Shown here piece after piece: positions 1 to 7,499 of a stretch of 27,884 nt of DNA (the first letter of the stretch is position 1; each line of letters starts with the position of its first letter). Where the stretch lies: the NCBI RefSeq assembly GCF_027158485.1, contig NZ_JAMKYJ010000017.1. One strand, 5' to 3'. Under the pieces are notes generated by a model. The model saw only the letters and a program-made list of their open reading frames with translations. It ran no database searches and had not been told where the DNA came from. A program made the position numbers and the translations under genes. The stretch is from Oxalobacter formigenes (GTDB taxonomy: Bacteria; Pseudomonadota; Gammaproteobacteria; Burkholderiales; Burkholderiaceae_D).

Positions 1-20
1 ATATATTCGGCAGCGCTCAT
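1..20 (-). CDS. 5' end of a leftward gene cut by the window edge
   Basis: Only six codons are visible, reading MSAAEY from an ATG whose complement is at 18-20. The start is supported by an AAGGAA Shine-Dalgarno-like element about 9 nt upstream on the minus strand (around 30-36). The product cannot be identified from so few residues. It could also be a chance ATG, so confidence is low. Confidence 0.4.
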
Positions 21-910
21 CGAAATTTTTCCTTGAAGGTTTTAAACGGATGTTCCATGAGACGGATTGTTCATAATCTCGAAAGGAAATGTCTCGTTTT
101 CTCTCCTGATTATACCTGTAAAAATTTCTTGAAAGAAATATTACTCAAGCCATCAAAATTTTATTTATACATGTCATTCGGGCATGTTCGTTTATTGAAG
201 CGTTTCGATGCAATATTGAAATTTTGAATCGGCAACTGAAAATACGCGGGCCAACATGAAAATGTCTTTCTTCTTACTTGTAAGAAAAGGATGTCTTGCA
301 AACTACCGGCGAAGGGTGTTGAAGGATTTGCCTGGCGGCTGGTCCCTGGTTTGGCCATGATCCGGCAAAGTATGGAAAAGTCAGTTAACGAAGCCGATAC
401 GTTTGTGCTGTTTATCAAACTGATACGTTTTATTGACAAAAAATTCGGCTGCCAATCCAGCAGGAATTTTATGGATCACTATTTTTCTGTCTTTTATTAA
501 AAAACATCGATCTTTCCAAACTTTCCTGTTTTATTTCTGCCAAAGACATTCCGGTACGCGAAAAAGATCTGAAAGCGGATCGTGCATTTATCGCTACGTT
601 CACATTTTTAATCGCGCAAGGGCTTTTTGTTTTAAAACCTGTCGCAGCCGGTTTTATTATTTTGGGTTTTTGAAGATATTTCTGTTTTTTTAGTGTTTTT
701 GCTGGCTTTTTTTAGTAAAAACAGAGGTGTTTCACAGGATGTGATTTATCTGAGGACAAAATAGTGAAAATGGCTGTTGCTTTCTCACAAATTCCCTGAA
801 AAATTGTCCTGGATCACTGCTTCACATGTTTTGAAAAATGTATAGTAATAATAACGGAACGATGTTGTAAGAAAAACCGAAGTATTTCGTTGTAAACCCA
901 ATTTTTTTAT
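21..910. other. AT-rich stretch with no convincing complete gene
   Basis: Short open frames occur in several phases, but none combines a good ribosome binding site with protein-like composition. The only protein-like stretch is a start-less frame at 437-673, described separately. The last 200 bases probably contain the promoter of the gene at 925, but I could not pick a convincing -35/-10 pair. Confidence 0.5.
437..673 (+). pseudogene. Start-less 78-codon open frame, possible gene remnant
   Basis: The frame runs from just after a TGA at 434-436 to a TGA at 671-673 and has no ATG, GTG or TTG. Its translation looks more protein-like than its surroundings. A charged stretch containing KDIPVREKDLKADRAF is followed by a hydrophobic tail (FIATFTFLIAQGLFVLKPVA) that could span a membrane. 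It may be the 3' remnant of a decayed small membrane-protein gene, or chance. I recognise no family. Confidence 0.2.
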
Positions 911-924
911 AAGGAGTAATTAAA

Positions 925-1428
925 TTGGAAACCATGCTCATTTTCTTAACATTAAGCGTTTTCATTTTCGGTGGCCTGATCGTCATGCAGTTGTATGTTT
1001 TGCGTAAAAAACGCAAGGATGCCGACGAAACACGGGCACAGCTCGAGCAAATGCTCGTGCGCAAGTGCCGTCAGTCCATTTCCAAGTACCGCATGCATTT
1101 TTATCGTACGCCAAAAACCGATTTGGGTTTTCTGACTCAGGTAAGGCTCAGTCATGAAGCATGTATGCCTGAATTCTTCATTGCATTCGGCGATATGGCT
1201 TCGGAAGTCCTTGGCTATGCCAAATTCACGCAGACCGAATCTCACGGTCACCGGCAGACATACACACTGACGGAAATTCTGCCTGCTGGTGTGGAAGCTC
1301 CCTATCCTGTCATGTCTTTGGACAGCGAGCTTTACACACTCGATGAAGCGGTCAGAACGCGTGAAACGATTGATACGACGATCAACAAGATAGTGGACAT
1401 TCGTGCCCAGGCGGCTGCGGCCAATTAA
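925..1428 (+). CDS. Hypothetical single-pass membrane-anchored protein
   Basis: The 167-residue product starts at a TTG. AAGGAG at 911-916 lies 8 nt before that TTG and 17 nt before the next in-frame ATG (934), so TTG is the better start. Residues about 4-24 form one hydrophobic helix, followed by a basic stop-transfer stretch (LRKKRKD), giving an N-out or N-tail anchor with the bulk in the cytoplasm by the positive-inside rule. The remainder is a soluble mixed alpha/beta region with an Ala-rich C-terminus and no motif I recognise. It stands alone and is followed by two strong intrinsic terminators. The function is unknown; the reading frame is confident. Confidence 0.75.
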   Translation: METMLIFLTLSVFIFGGLIVMQLYVLRKKRKDADETRAQLEQMLVRKCRQSISKYRMHFYRTPKTDLGFLTQVRLSHEACMPEFFIAFGDMASEVLGYAKFTQTESHGHRQTYTLTEILPAGVEAPYPVMSLDSELYTLDEAVRTRETIDTTINKIVDIRAQAAAAN

Positions 1429-1455
1429 AGGCGTGAGTTTTGTCCTGACAGGATT

Positions 1456-1513
1456 GCGATGACACCTCCTTCGATCCGGGTGGATGTATCCACCCGGTCG
1501 GTCATCGCATTTT
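1456..1513 (+). terminator. Two-tier intrinsic terminator after the 925 gene
   Basis: Outer arms GCGATGAC (1456-1463) and GTCATCGC (1501-1508) enclose an inner perfect stem, CCGGGTGGAT (1476-1485) with ATCCACCCGG (1488-1497). The run ATTTTT follows. It lies 28 nt after the stop of the preceding gene. Confidence 0.75.
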
Positions 1514-1558
1514 TCGTTTTACGGCATTTTTTATTAATGAGCATGTTTGTTTGAAGAT

Positions 1559-1582
1559 AATCCCGAATACGGGATTTTTTTT
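1559..1582 (+). terminator. Second intrinsic terminator, rightward
   Basis: A perfect 7-bp stem AATCCCG / CGGGATT with loop AATA is followed directly by a run of eight T. It sits 45 nt after the previous terminator with no gene between them, so it acts as a back-up or ends a short unannotated transcript. Confidence 0.75.
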
Positions 1583-1626
1583 AGAGGCCGTTTGTCGGCC
1601 TGTTCAGGTTCGGGTGTCGGGATAAT

Positions 1627-1665
1627 AAAAAAACCGGCAAAATCTGCGGAGTTTGCCGGTTTTTT
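1627..1665 (-). terminator. Terminator for purC, bidirectional in shape
   Basis: Stem AAAACCGGCAAA (1630-1641) pairs with TTTGCCGGTTTT (1652-1663) around a 10-nt loop, with A and T runs on both sides. It works in both directions and lies 52 nt after the purC stop on the minus strand. Confidence 0.8.
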
Positions 1666-1716
1666 GTTTGTGTCATCATTATTGAGTCATGACGACCGTG
1701 AATGGTTTCGTTCCGA

Positions 1717-2421
1717 TCAGGCGCGGAAGCAATCCGACAAGGCAGAGCCTGCGACCTTGTTCTTGCCGCTCATGTCGTATGCGCGGCAACCGTTGGCGCT
1801 GACTTCGTCAATCAGCATCAGCTTGCCGGTTTCAGCGTCTTTGCCCCATTCGATCTTGATGTCCCAGAGGTCCAGACCTTTCTGTTTGAACAGGTCGTGA
1901 ATCAGTCCCATCGCCTTGGCGTTCAGGGCAACCAGTTCCTTGAGTGTATCGGCGTCCATCATGCCCAAAGCGACGATGGAGTCATGAACGATCAATGGAT
2001 CGCCGCCTTCGTCGTCCTTGATGGTGATTTCAAAAACAGGTGTATCGAATACCATGCCGTCTTTTGCGCCCGGAACGGTTTTGTAACGGCGGATGAAACT
2101 GCCGGTGCCTCTCCAGCGGCAAACCCATTCCAGACCCGGTTTGAAAGTGACGGCCTTGCGGACAATCATGGACATGTTGTCCAGATCGGAAGAAACCATA
2201 TGGGTTGGAACACCATTGTCAGCCAGATATTTGAAAATGGTCGATGTCATGGACAGGCAGGCGAAGCCCTGACCGTCGAGCAGGGAGTCAGATACGTTGT
2301 TTCCACCCGGATCGACTTCACCTTTATCGTTCTTGGTAACACGATCGGTGAATTTCAGTTCCAGAGTGTAGTCACCGTGGCTGTATACATCTTTTGTTTT
2401 TCCGCGCTGCAGGAGTGCCAT
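1717..2421 (-). CDS. purC: Phosphoribosylaminoimidazole-succinocarboxamide synthase (SAICAR synthetase)
   Basis: This enzyme joins CAIR and L-aspartate using ATP in de novo purine synthesis, in the cytosol. The 234-residue product shows the N-terminal nucleotide-binding loop RGKTKDVY, the CRWRGTGSFIRRY segment that corresponds to the (V)xRxxxxGS motif, and a C-terminal DEVSANGCRAYD matching the conserved D-E-(x)n-S-R-x-x-D metal/substrate region. The start at 2421 (MALLQRGK) is preferred over an upstream in-frame start because AAGGAAA precedes it and the family begins there. Size matches the short E. coli-type enzymes (about 237). As I recall, most Burkholderiales carry a longer form of about 290-300 residues, and the DPGGNNV segment here resembles variants in anaerobes, so it may be transferred. 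No other purine gene is adjacent. Confidence 0.88.
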   Translation of the reverse strand: MALLQRGKTKDVYSHGDYTLELKFTDRVTKNDKGEVDPGGNNVSDSLLDGQGFACLSMTSTIFKYLADNGVPTHMVSSDLDNMSMIVRKAVTFKPGLEWVCRWRGTGSFIRRYKTVPGAKDGMVFDTPVFEITIKDDEGGDPLIVHDSIVALGMMDADTLKELVALNAKAMGLIHDLFKQKGLDLWDIKIEWGKDAETGKLMLIDEVSANGCRAYDMSGKNKVAGSALSDCFRA

Positions 2422-2921
2422 TTTACAAATTTCCTTATGAATAAAAAACGGTTGAAACGGCAAGTAATGCCGGATTTTTCGCTATTTTATGCCGATTCTT
2501 TATCAAATAGAAACAAAAATCTGTTGGCATTCTTCCGATTTATTGAATACAGGAGTCGGGAAAAAAAGTTTCTCCATAAAAATGTCGCATGACTGCCACG
2601 TGGCATTTCATTGATACATTAACCGGTTTTGGCCTGATTTCTGCCAATCTCGTGTGTTGCCGGAAAAATCCTGACATTGCCATCTATTTCATGTGTCTGT
2701 TTTTTTTACCTGTTTTTCCTGTTCGGCTGAAACGGTAAACTGACAGCGTTTATGAAGCAATGTCATGAAGGCGTCAATTTTCTGCGGGATTCTTTCTCAT
2801 ATTGCCATTGGCAAATACGTGAATGATTCGACAGTGTTATGATGCGATTTATATAATCGAACCCATCCAGTAATGGTTCCCTTTTTTACTCGTTGTAAAG
2901 AATATCTGAAAGGATTTTGAA
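2422..2921. other. Divergent intergenic region between purC and the flavin reductase gene
   Basis: About 500 bp without a supported gene. It must contain the leftward purC promoter and the rightward promoter of the gene at 2922. A possible rightward -10 lies near 2850-2860 (TATAAT within TTTATATAATCG), but no well-spaced -35 was clear. No riboswitch fold, such as a purine riboswitch, was recognised before purC. Confidence 0.5.
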
Positions 2922-3497
2922 ATGAGTCACTTCCGTCCTGTTCCGCTTGAATTTGCCACCCGTCTGATCAACCACGGGCCAACCATTATGGTCACCAGTC
3001 GCAGCAGGGATGGAGAAAAAAAGAATATCATGACGGCGGCATGGTCAACGCTTGTCGAGTTCGACCCTCCCCGTCTGGTCGTCGTGATCAACAAGGATTC
3101 CTATACACGGGAACTTCTTGAAGAAAGCGGTGTTTTCGCTGTTTGCGTTCCTGCCGCCCATTTTATCGATACGGTTTACGGTGTCGGAAGCACGACTGGA
3201 AAAGTGGAAGACAAATTTGCGAGCTTCGGTATTGAAACGGTCGCCAGTCCCGAGCTGGACATTCCTGTCATCGAAAAAGGATGTGTCGCCTGGCTGGAAT
3301 GCCGTCTCCTGCCGGAACCGGGCCCACAGGACAGGTACGATACCTGTTTCGGTGAAGTCGTCTCGGCCGCAGCGGATGAGCGGGTATTTAAGGACGGTCT
3401 GTGGAATTTCAACAAGGATAATATCAACCTGCATACCATCCACCATCTCGGCGGAGGTACTTTCGTCATGAGTGGAGACATGATCAGCGCGAAATAA
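2922..3497 (+). CDS. Flavin reductase-like FMN-binding split-barrel protein
   Basis: The 191-residue product fits the flavin reductase-like domain family over its whole length. It has an N-terminal PLEFATRLINHGPTIMVTSR strand, then NIMTAAWSTLVEFDPPRLVVVINKDSYTRELLEESGVFAVCVP, the typical FMN-contact region (a serine/threonine after T-A-A-W, then PP-R-L), and a conserved C-terminal H-x-x-G-G-x-F. Such proteins bind FMN and reduce flavin or act as small NAD(P)H-dependent flavoproteins in the cytosol. AAGGA ends 8 nt before ATG 2922, supporting the start. It is monocistronic and followed by hairpins. The physiological partner is not evident from the neighbours. Confidence 0.85.
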   Translation: MSHFRPVPLEFATRLINHGPTIMVTSRSRDGEKKNIMTAAWSTLVEFDPPRLVVVINKDSYTRELLEESGVFAVCVPAAHFIDTVYGVGSTTGKVEDKFASFGIETVASPELDIPVIEKGCVAWLECRLLPEPGPQDRYDTCFGEVVSAAADERVFKDGLWNFNKDNINLHTIHHLGGGTFVMSGDMISAK

Positions 3498-3538
3498 CTT
3501 GAAGTTTTTTTTGTAATTTATTGATAACAAATTGAAAA

Positions 3539-3557
3539 TACAATTTTTAAAATTGTA
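3539..3557. repeat. Perfect AT-rich palindrome TACAATTTTTAAAATTGTA
   Basis: Nine-base arms are separated by one central T. It lies 42 nt after the stop of the flavin reductase gene. No GC pairs sit at the tip and no T tail follows, so it is not a standard terminator. It could be an operator for a dimeric repressor. Confidence 0.5.
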
Positions 3558-3580
3558 AGATACACGTAGTATTCATATTG

Positions 3581-3608
3581 ACAGGATGCCTTTTGGCATC
3601 CTGTTTTA
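3581..3608 (+). terminator. Intrinsic terminator after the flavin reductase gene
   Basis: A perfect 10-bp stem ACAGGATGCC (3581-3590) / GGCATCCTGT (3595-3604) with loop TTTT is followed by TTTATA. Its arm sequence recurs at 5432 and 22208. Confidence 0.75.
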
Positions 3609-3687
3609 TATTCGGAATTTCTCCACCCATCTCCTCCACTTCGAAACCAAAAGTGTTGCAAAAAACATGCTGGATTTGATTTGCCTG

Positions 3688-3718
3688 AAACCGGTTTTAC
3701 GGAATCTGACCGGTTTTT
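3688..3718 (+). terminator. Terminator-like hairpin before the heptosyltransferase gene
   Basis: Stem AAACCGGT (3688-3695) / ACCGGTTT (3709-3716) with a 13-nt loop and five T from 3714. It is rightward. No gene lies between it and the terminator at 3581, so it may end a short untranslated RNA starting after 3605. Confidence 0.5.
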
Positions 3719-3944
3719 GCCGTTAAACAAGGTCTTTTGCAGACGCGATTTTACATTGTGATGAGTTTCTCCATTTTTTACTGGAATCACTCATGAATTC
3801 GCGCTCCCTGACTGTCGGTTTCACTCTCTTCATTTGTTCGTCTCCTGCGATCAAGCCGGAAGAAAAGACCGGTTCTTTCATGATCGCCACTCTGGATGGT
3901 TCCTGCCAGTTTTCCTGTCCATTTTCAGACCAGTTGAAGCCATC
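3719..3944. other. Leader region of the heptosyltransferase gene
   Basis: No supported gene. The frame of the downstream gene is open back to 3834, but that extension (rich in Arg, Phe and Trp) does not resemble the family, and the first good start is 3945. A long antisense frame here is a shadow. No clear promoter hexamer pair was found. Confidence 0.4.
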
Positions 3945-5201
3945 ATGAACATCATAGCCATCCGTGACGATTCCAGAGTCGACGAAGTCAACGAAACTCC
4001 GTCCCCCGTAAACTCTTCCAGTAACCAGAGCAGCGGTTATTCCCTTATGCCTCCCGAAATGCCGACGCAAAAAGGTCCGGCAGGGATTTTGTACGACTTC
4101 AATGACGGAGCCCGCCTCTTTCTTCCTCCGGGAGAGTGGCATGCGCAAATCATTGATGCCGATACCGGCAATATCCTTTTTTCCTGCGATTCCGAAGGCG
4201 GTTGGGTCTCCAGCACCAAAAAGTATTTCGTCAATTTCGGGTTCAAGGTCTGGAAACGGGGACAGAAAGAGCCGCTTTTCGAACACAATCTTGATCTGAA
4301 AAACCAGAATGTCATCATCAGTTTTCCTGTCGGGACGCTGGGTGACCTGATCGGATGGTTCCCCTATGCGGAGCGTTTCCAAAAACAGCATGGATGCAAG
4401 CTGGAATGTACGATGGGGCAGCTGATTATCGATCTGTTCAAGGAACAGTATCCGGATATCATTTTTTCCACCCCTGAAACCGTCAAGACCAAAAAGCCGT
4501 ACGCCACTTATCGCGTCGGTCTTTTTTTTGGAGGCGATCTGGATCATCAGCCGATGGATTTCCGGCAGGTCGGATTGCACCGGACGGCCGGTTATATTCT
4601 GGGCGTCGATCCGACTGAAGAAAGGCCACGCCTGAAACTGGGATCGAAAAGACAAATTGAAGAACCTTATGTCTGTATAGCGACCCAGTCTTCCTGTCAG
4701 GCGAAATACTGGAACAACGGTTATGGCTGGAATCAGGTGATCGACCATCTTAAAAAAGCCGGATACCGTGTCTTGTGTATCGACCGGGAAGCGACTTATG
4801 GACAGGGATTTGTCTGGAACCACATCCCCTATGGCGCGGAAGACTGCACCGGCGCCCTTCCCTTGCAGGAACGCATTGCCCTTCTGGAACACGCTGACTT
4901 TTTCATCGGCCTTGGCAGTGGCCTGTCATGGCTGGCCTGGGCCAGCAATATCCCGGTTATTTTGATCAGCGGGTTTTCCTTGCCCAATTGCGAGTTTTAC
5001 ACCCCATATCGCGTTATCAACACGCATGGCTGTTTCGGATGCTGGGATGACGTGAATATCAATTTCGACCACAAGGATTTTTTCTGGTGCCCGAGACACA
5101 AAGGCACCGACCGGCAATACGAATGCACGCGCCTGATTACCGGGCAGCAGGTTATCAATCAAGTCGAACGTGTAAGGCAGTCACTGAAAAAACCGTCCTG
5201 A
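3945..5201 (+). CDS. Autotransporter strand-loop-strand O-heptosyltransferase (TibC/BAHT family)
   Basis: TibC-type enzymes transfer heptose from ADP-heptose to serines of AIDA/TibA-like autotransporter passenger repeats in the cytosol before export. The 418-residue product starts its family homology at about residue 43 (KGPAGILYDFNDGARLFLP, then WHAQIIDADTGNILF). It has a GTLGDLIGWFPYAERFQ stretch corresponding to the catalytic Asp region. A late GT-B-like half contains EERIALLEHADFFIGLGSGLSWLAW (here LQERIALL) and the iron-binding Cys cluster C363, C366, C382, C394, inside HGCFGCW and FFWCPRHKG. Four such Cys hold Fe(III) in TibC. The start at 3945 has only a weak GAAG ribosome site. The first 40 residues are a polar Ser/Pro/Asn-rich extension. 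No autotransporter substrate gene is in the window. Confidence 0.88.
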   Translation: MNIIAIRDDSRVDEVNETPSPVNSSSNQSSGYSLMPPEMPTQKGPAGILYDFNDGARLFLPPGEWHAQIIDADTGNILFSCDSEGGWVSSTKKYFVNFGFKVWKRGQKEPLFEHNLDLKNQNVIISFPVGTLGDLIGWFPYAERFQKQHGCKLECTMGQLIIDLFKEQYPDIIFSTPETVKTKKPYATYRVGLFFGGDLDHQPMDFRQVGLHRTAGYILGVDPTEERPRLKLGSKRQIEEPYVCIATQSSCQAKYWNNGYGWNQVIDHLKKAGYRVLCIDREATYGQGFVWNHIPYGAEDCTGALPLQERIALLEHADFFIGLGSGLSWLAWASNIPVILISGFSLPNCEFYTPYRVINTHGCFGCWDDVNINFDHKDFFWCPRHKGTDRQYECTRLITGQQVINQVERVRQSLKKPS

Positions 5202-5566
5202 TCTGAAGTCCTGATCCGAAAAAAAGCAGACAGTTTACGGTCAATGGAACGTAAATCGACCGCAATGCCGTGCAGATCCTGCTTGGCGCTGAATTTGCCA
5301 TTCAGAAAAAAATGAAGCTTTATGTCGGATGCGATGGCCTGACCGGTAATGAGTCCCGCAATCATGGCGCACAGATCCAGTGGCAGATGAAGTTCTGGGT
5401 TGGTACGCCTGAGATGCAATTCGTCAGGAAAACAGGATGTCGGAGACGGCATCCTGTTTTTTTGTAGTGCATCATGTCTGTTCACACGGATTTGGGTATT
5501 ATCTCATTCAGCTTCATTTGAAAAAACTTTGTGATCCGTTTTAAGACATTATGGAATCGGGAAATC
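5202..5566. other. Intergenic region after the heptosyltransferase gene
   Basis: About 365 bp. A leftward open frame (5159-5485) and a rightward one (5270-5467) cross it, but neither has a ribosome binding site or recognisable motif. The leftward one would begin inside a terminator hairpin. I see no supported gene; the region holds the terminator at 5432 and presumably the promoter of the lipoprotein gene. Confidence 0.5.
5432..5464 (+). terminator. Intrinsic terminator
   Basis: Stem ACAGGATG (5432-5439) / CATCCTGT (5450-5457) encloses a smaller CGGAGACG tip. Seven T follow. It lies about 230 nt after the heptosyltransferase stop, which is far for that gene, but no closer rightward hairpin was found. 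Confidence 0.7.
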
Positions 5567-5944
5567 ATGAAAAAGATCGCTCTATTATGTGCCGCTTGCG
5601 TCTTGGTACTGACAGCGTGCCAGTCAACAGGAAACAGTCCGGACATCACGGCAAAACCGGACAGTCACAATGCCCGTATCGCACTGGATGTTGAGGGACG
5701 ATATGAGGTCGGCAAGCCGGTTACCGGCACTGACATTCGCGAGGTATGGATCAAGAGTGGGAACCGTTATGCCGTTACGCTGGCAAACGGCATCAATGTC
5801 AGTGGCATGTATACATGGGATATTTCCGGCAGCCGGATCGTTCTGGATATCCGGGGCGACCGGAGCCCTTTTTTCGTGGGCGAGAATTTCCTGAAGTATG
5901 AGGGATCGGGCAAACAGAAAGACTGGACGTTCCAGAAGATGTGA
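5567..5944 (+). CDS. Small outer-membrane lipoprotein of unknown function
   Basis: The 125-residue product begins MKKIALLCAACVLVLTAC, a textbook lipoprotein signal with lipobox LTAC and modified Cys18. Gln at +2 would not trigger Lol avoidance, so outer-membrane sorting is expected. The mature part is a small beta-rich domain (DVEGRYEVGKPVTGTDIREVWIKSGNRYAVTLANGINVSGMYTWDISGSRIVL). It resembles in outline the NlpE/META-type small beta-barrel lipoprotein domains, but I cannot assign it firmly. ATG 5567 is chosen because it gives the signal peptide; the frame is open 12 codons further up. It converges on the phosphatase gene with a shared terminator. Confidence 0.8.
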   Translation: MKKIALLCAACVLVLTACQSTGNSPDITAKPDSHNARIALDVEGRYEVGKPVTGTDIREVWIKSGNRYAVTLANGINVSGMYTWDISGSRIVLDIRGDRSPFFVGENFLKYEGSGKQKDWTFQKM

Positions 5945-5972
5945 ACCATTGTCCGGTTTGGATCGCCGTTTG

Positions 5973-6009
5973 AAAAACGCGTCATTTCCTTATGCATGAC
6001 GCGTTTTTT
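5973..6009. terminator. Bidirectional terminator between convergent genes
   Basis: A perfect 13-bp stem AAAAACGCGTCAT (5973-5985) / ATGACGCGTTTTT (5996-6008) with a 10-nt loop and A/T runs on both flanks. It serves the lipoprotein gene on the plus strand and the phosphatase gene, whose stop abuts it at 6009, on the minus strand. Confidence 0.9.
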
Positions 6010-7229
6010 CATGGCTGGACCAGTTGTCGTACCTTCAGTGAAAAGGCGTCAGGCGTGAAGATGCCCTGATCGACTGGAACCTGTACGGGTCTGGCTACGG
6101 GAGCAGGTTGTGCATGCAGGGAAGCAAAAGTCGGTGCGCTGTAGTTCACTCGCACTTCACGGGTGCCATCGGCTTTTTGCCAGAGTTCGAATGTCAGGAA
6201 ACCGCCGGGCGGGGTTGGATTCTTTCCCTGTTCCGGGATATTCCAGTCAATATTCAAGAGTCCGCCGATATTGGCGATATTGGTATCGTGACCGACAAGG
6301 AAGTTCAGCTGCGCAGACGTATCGGAGAGCAAGGTGCTTTCTATTGTTTTCAAAAGTTCCCTTCCGCCCGCTTTCGCCAGCGCCGGCGTCCTGTTGACGG
6401 CATCGAAAACCTTGTCGTGAAGCGGGACAATTTGTCTCAGGACGCTCTCGTCCACCTGCCCCCACCCGGCATTCTTCCCGGGCCACTGGCCGTATTCCAG
6501 CAGCATGATTTCGGCAATGCTGGAGGCGATTGCCCATTTGCCTCCGATTTCAGGTTTGTTTTTGCGCTGGTCGAGACTTGTCCGGTTCGGCAATTCCGTC
6601 AGGGCACAGCTGTTTTCGTGGGCCGTTCTGGCGCAAAGTGCCGGACCGCAACAATCGGTGATGTCCTGTATCCGGTTCAATGCGGCAATGGCGTCCGGGT
6701 CGTCATTCAGCTTCTCGATCCTTCCTTTCAGCACGGAGAGGACTTTTTCCGTGTTCAGGGCAGCCAGATCGTTTCTGGAAGGATGAAACAGGCTGTCATA
6801 TTGTTCGCCCCATTGTGGACGGACACCGCAACCGGGAGCAAGCCCGTCGAAAATGGCGATTGCGGTCTCGCGGGTTCTCTGGTCCCTGTCGGCAATGAGA
6901 GTGTAGCTGGCAGAAGCCGGACAGGCATTTTCAGGCAAGAGCCCCTGCTCCGTCAAAACAGGCCGGATGGCTTTCCATTGAGCCGTGACCAGTTCGTGCC
7001 CACGTTCGGTCAGATAACCATATCGGACCGGCCACCGGGGCCAGGTCTTGTTGGACCATTGGTCCAGTGTTGTCCGGTTTTGTGTCGGAGACCGTACACC
7101 GTGGCGGCTTAACACGACGATTTTGACCAGTTTGTCTTCAGGCTGACCAGCCTCGCTGGCATAAACGGATGGGATTGCCGTCAAAACGGCCAGTACGGCG
7201 AAAAGGAAATACTGGAAAGATCGCTTCAT
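6009..7229 (-). CDS. Periplasmic histidine acid phosphatase / phytase-like (AppA family)
   Basis: Branch-2 histidine phosphatases hydrolyse phosphomonoesters such as phytate or glucose-1-phosphate in the periplasm through a phospho-histidine. The 406-residue product has a signal peptide (MKRSFQYFLFAVLAVLTAIPSVYASEA). The RHGxRxP signature SRHGVRSP covers R42, H43 and R46. A WPRWPVRYGYLTERG segment is typical of AppA/Agp, a DRDQRTRETA stretch follows, and the catalytic proton donor HD is at VGHDTN (H314, D315). Several Cys pairs are consistent with periplasmic disulfides. Length matches AppA/Agp (about 410-430). The start at 7229 has only AGAGAG as a possible ribosome site, but it gives the signal peptide. 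Substrate (phytase versus glucose-1-phosphatase) cannot be decided here. Confidence 0.88.
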   Translation of the reverse strand: MKRSFQYFLFAVLAVLTAIPSVYASEAGQPEDKLVKIVVLSRHGVRSPTQNRTTLDQWSNKTWPRWPVRYGYLTERGHELVTAQWKAIRPVLTEQGLLPENACPASASYTLIADRDQRTRETAIAIFDGLAPGCGVRPQWGEQYDSLFHPSRNDLAALNTEKVLSVLKGRIEKLNDDPDAIAALNRIQDITDCCGPALCARTAHENSCALTELPNRTSLDQRKNKPEIGGKWAIASSIAEIMLLEYGQWPGKNAGWGQVDESVLRQIVPLHDKVFDAVNRTPALAKAGGRELLKTIESTLLSDTSAQLNFLVGHDTNIANIGGLLNIDWNIPEQGKNPTPPGGFLTFELWQKADGTREVRVNYSAPTFASLHAQPAPVARPVQVPVDQGIFTPDAFSLKVRQLVQP

Positions 7230-7499
7230 GGAAAAACGCTCTCTATGGTTGTCTGAAACGGCAATGTATTGTCAATTGACTCAGGTGATTATGCATACAA
7301 TCAAAGGCATGATCAAGCGGGAAAGAACCTCTTTTCCGCGATGATTTCCAGCGGGTCTGTCCTTAAAGCCGGGCTTTGCGGCATGCGATTTTACCGGTAA
7401 TTTACCGTCAATCAGTCAAACCGGTTTTGATGTATCGGGAAAGGTTCGGCAAAAGATATGGAAACAATGATGGATTATTGCCATATTGGTTTTTTGTGT

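Noticed and set aside
1702..2592. Rightward open frame of 296 codons
   Set aside because: Antisense shadow of purC.
3723..4892. Leftward open frame of 389 codons
   Set aside because: Antisense shadow of the heptosyltransferase gene, with no family motif or ribosome binding site.
5159..5485. Leftward 108-codon frame in the gap after the heptosyltransferase gene
   Set aside because: Parts look protein-like, but it has no ribosome site, starts within a terminator hairpin, and overlaps the end of a solid gene.
6108..7112. Rightward open frame of 334 codons
   Set aside because: Antisense to the histidine acid phosphatase, whose catalytic motifs and signal peptide are clear.
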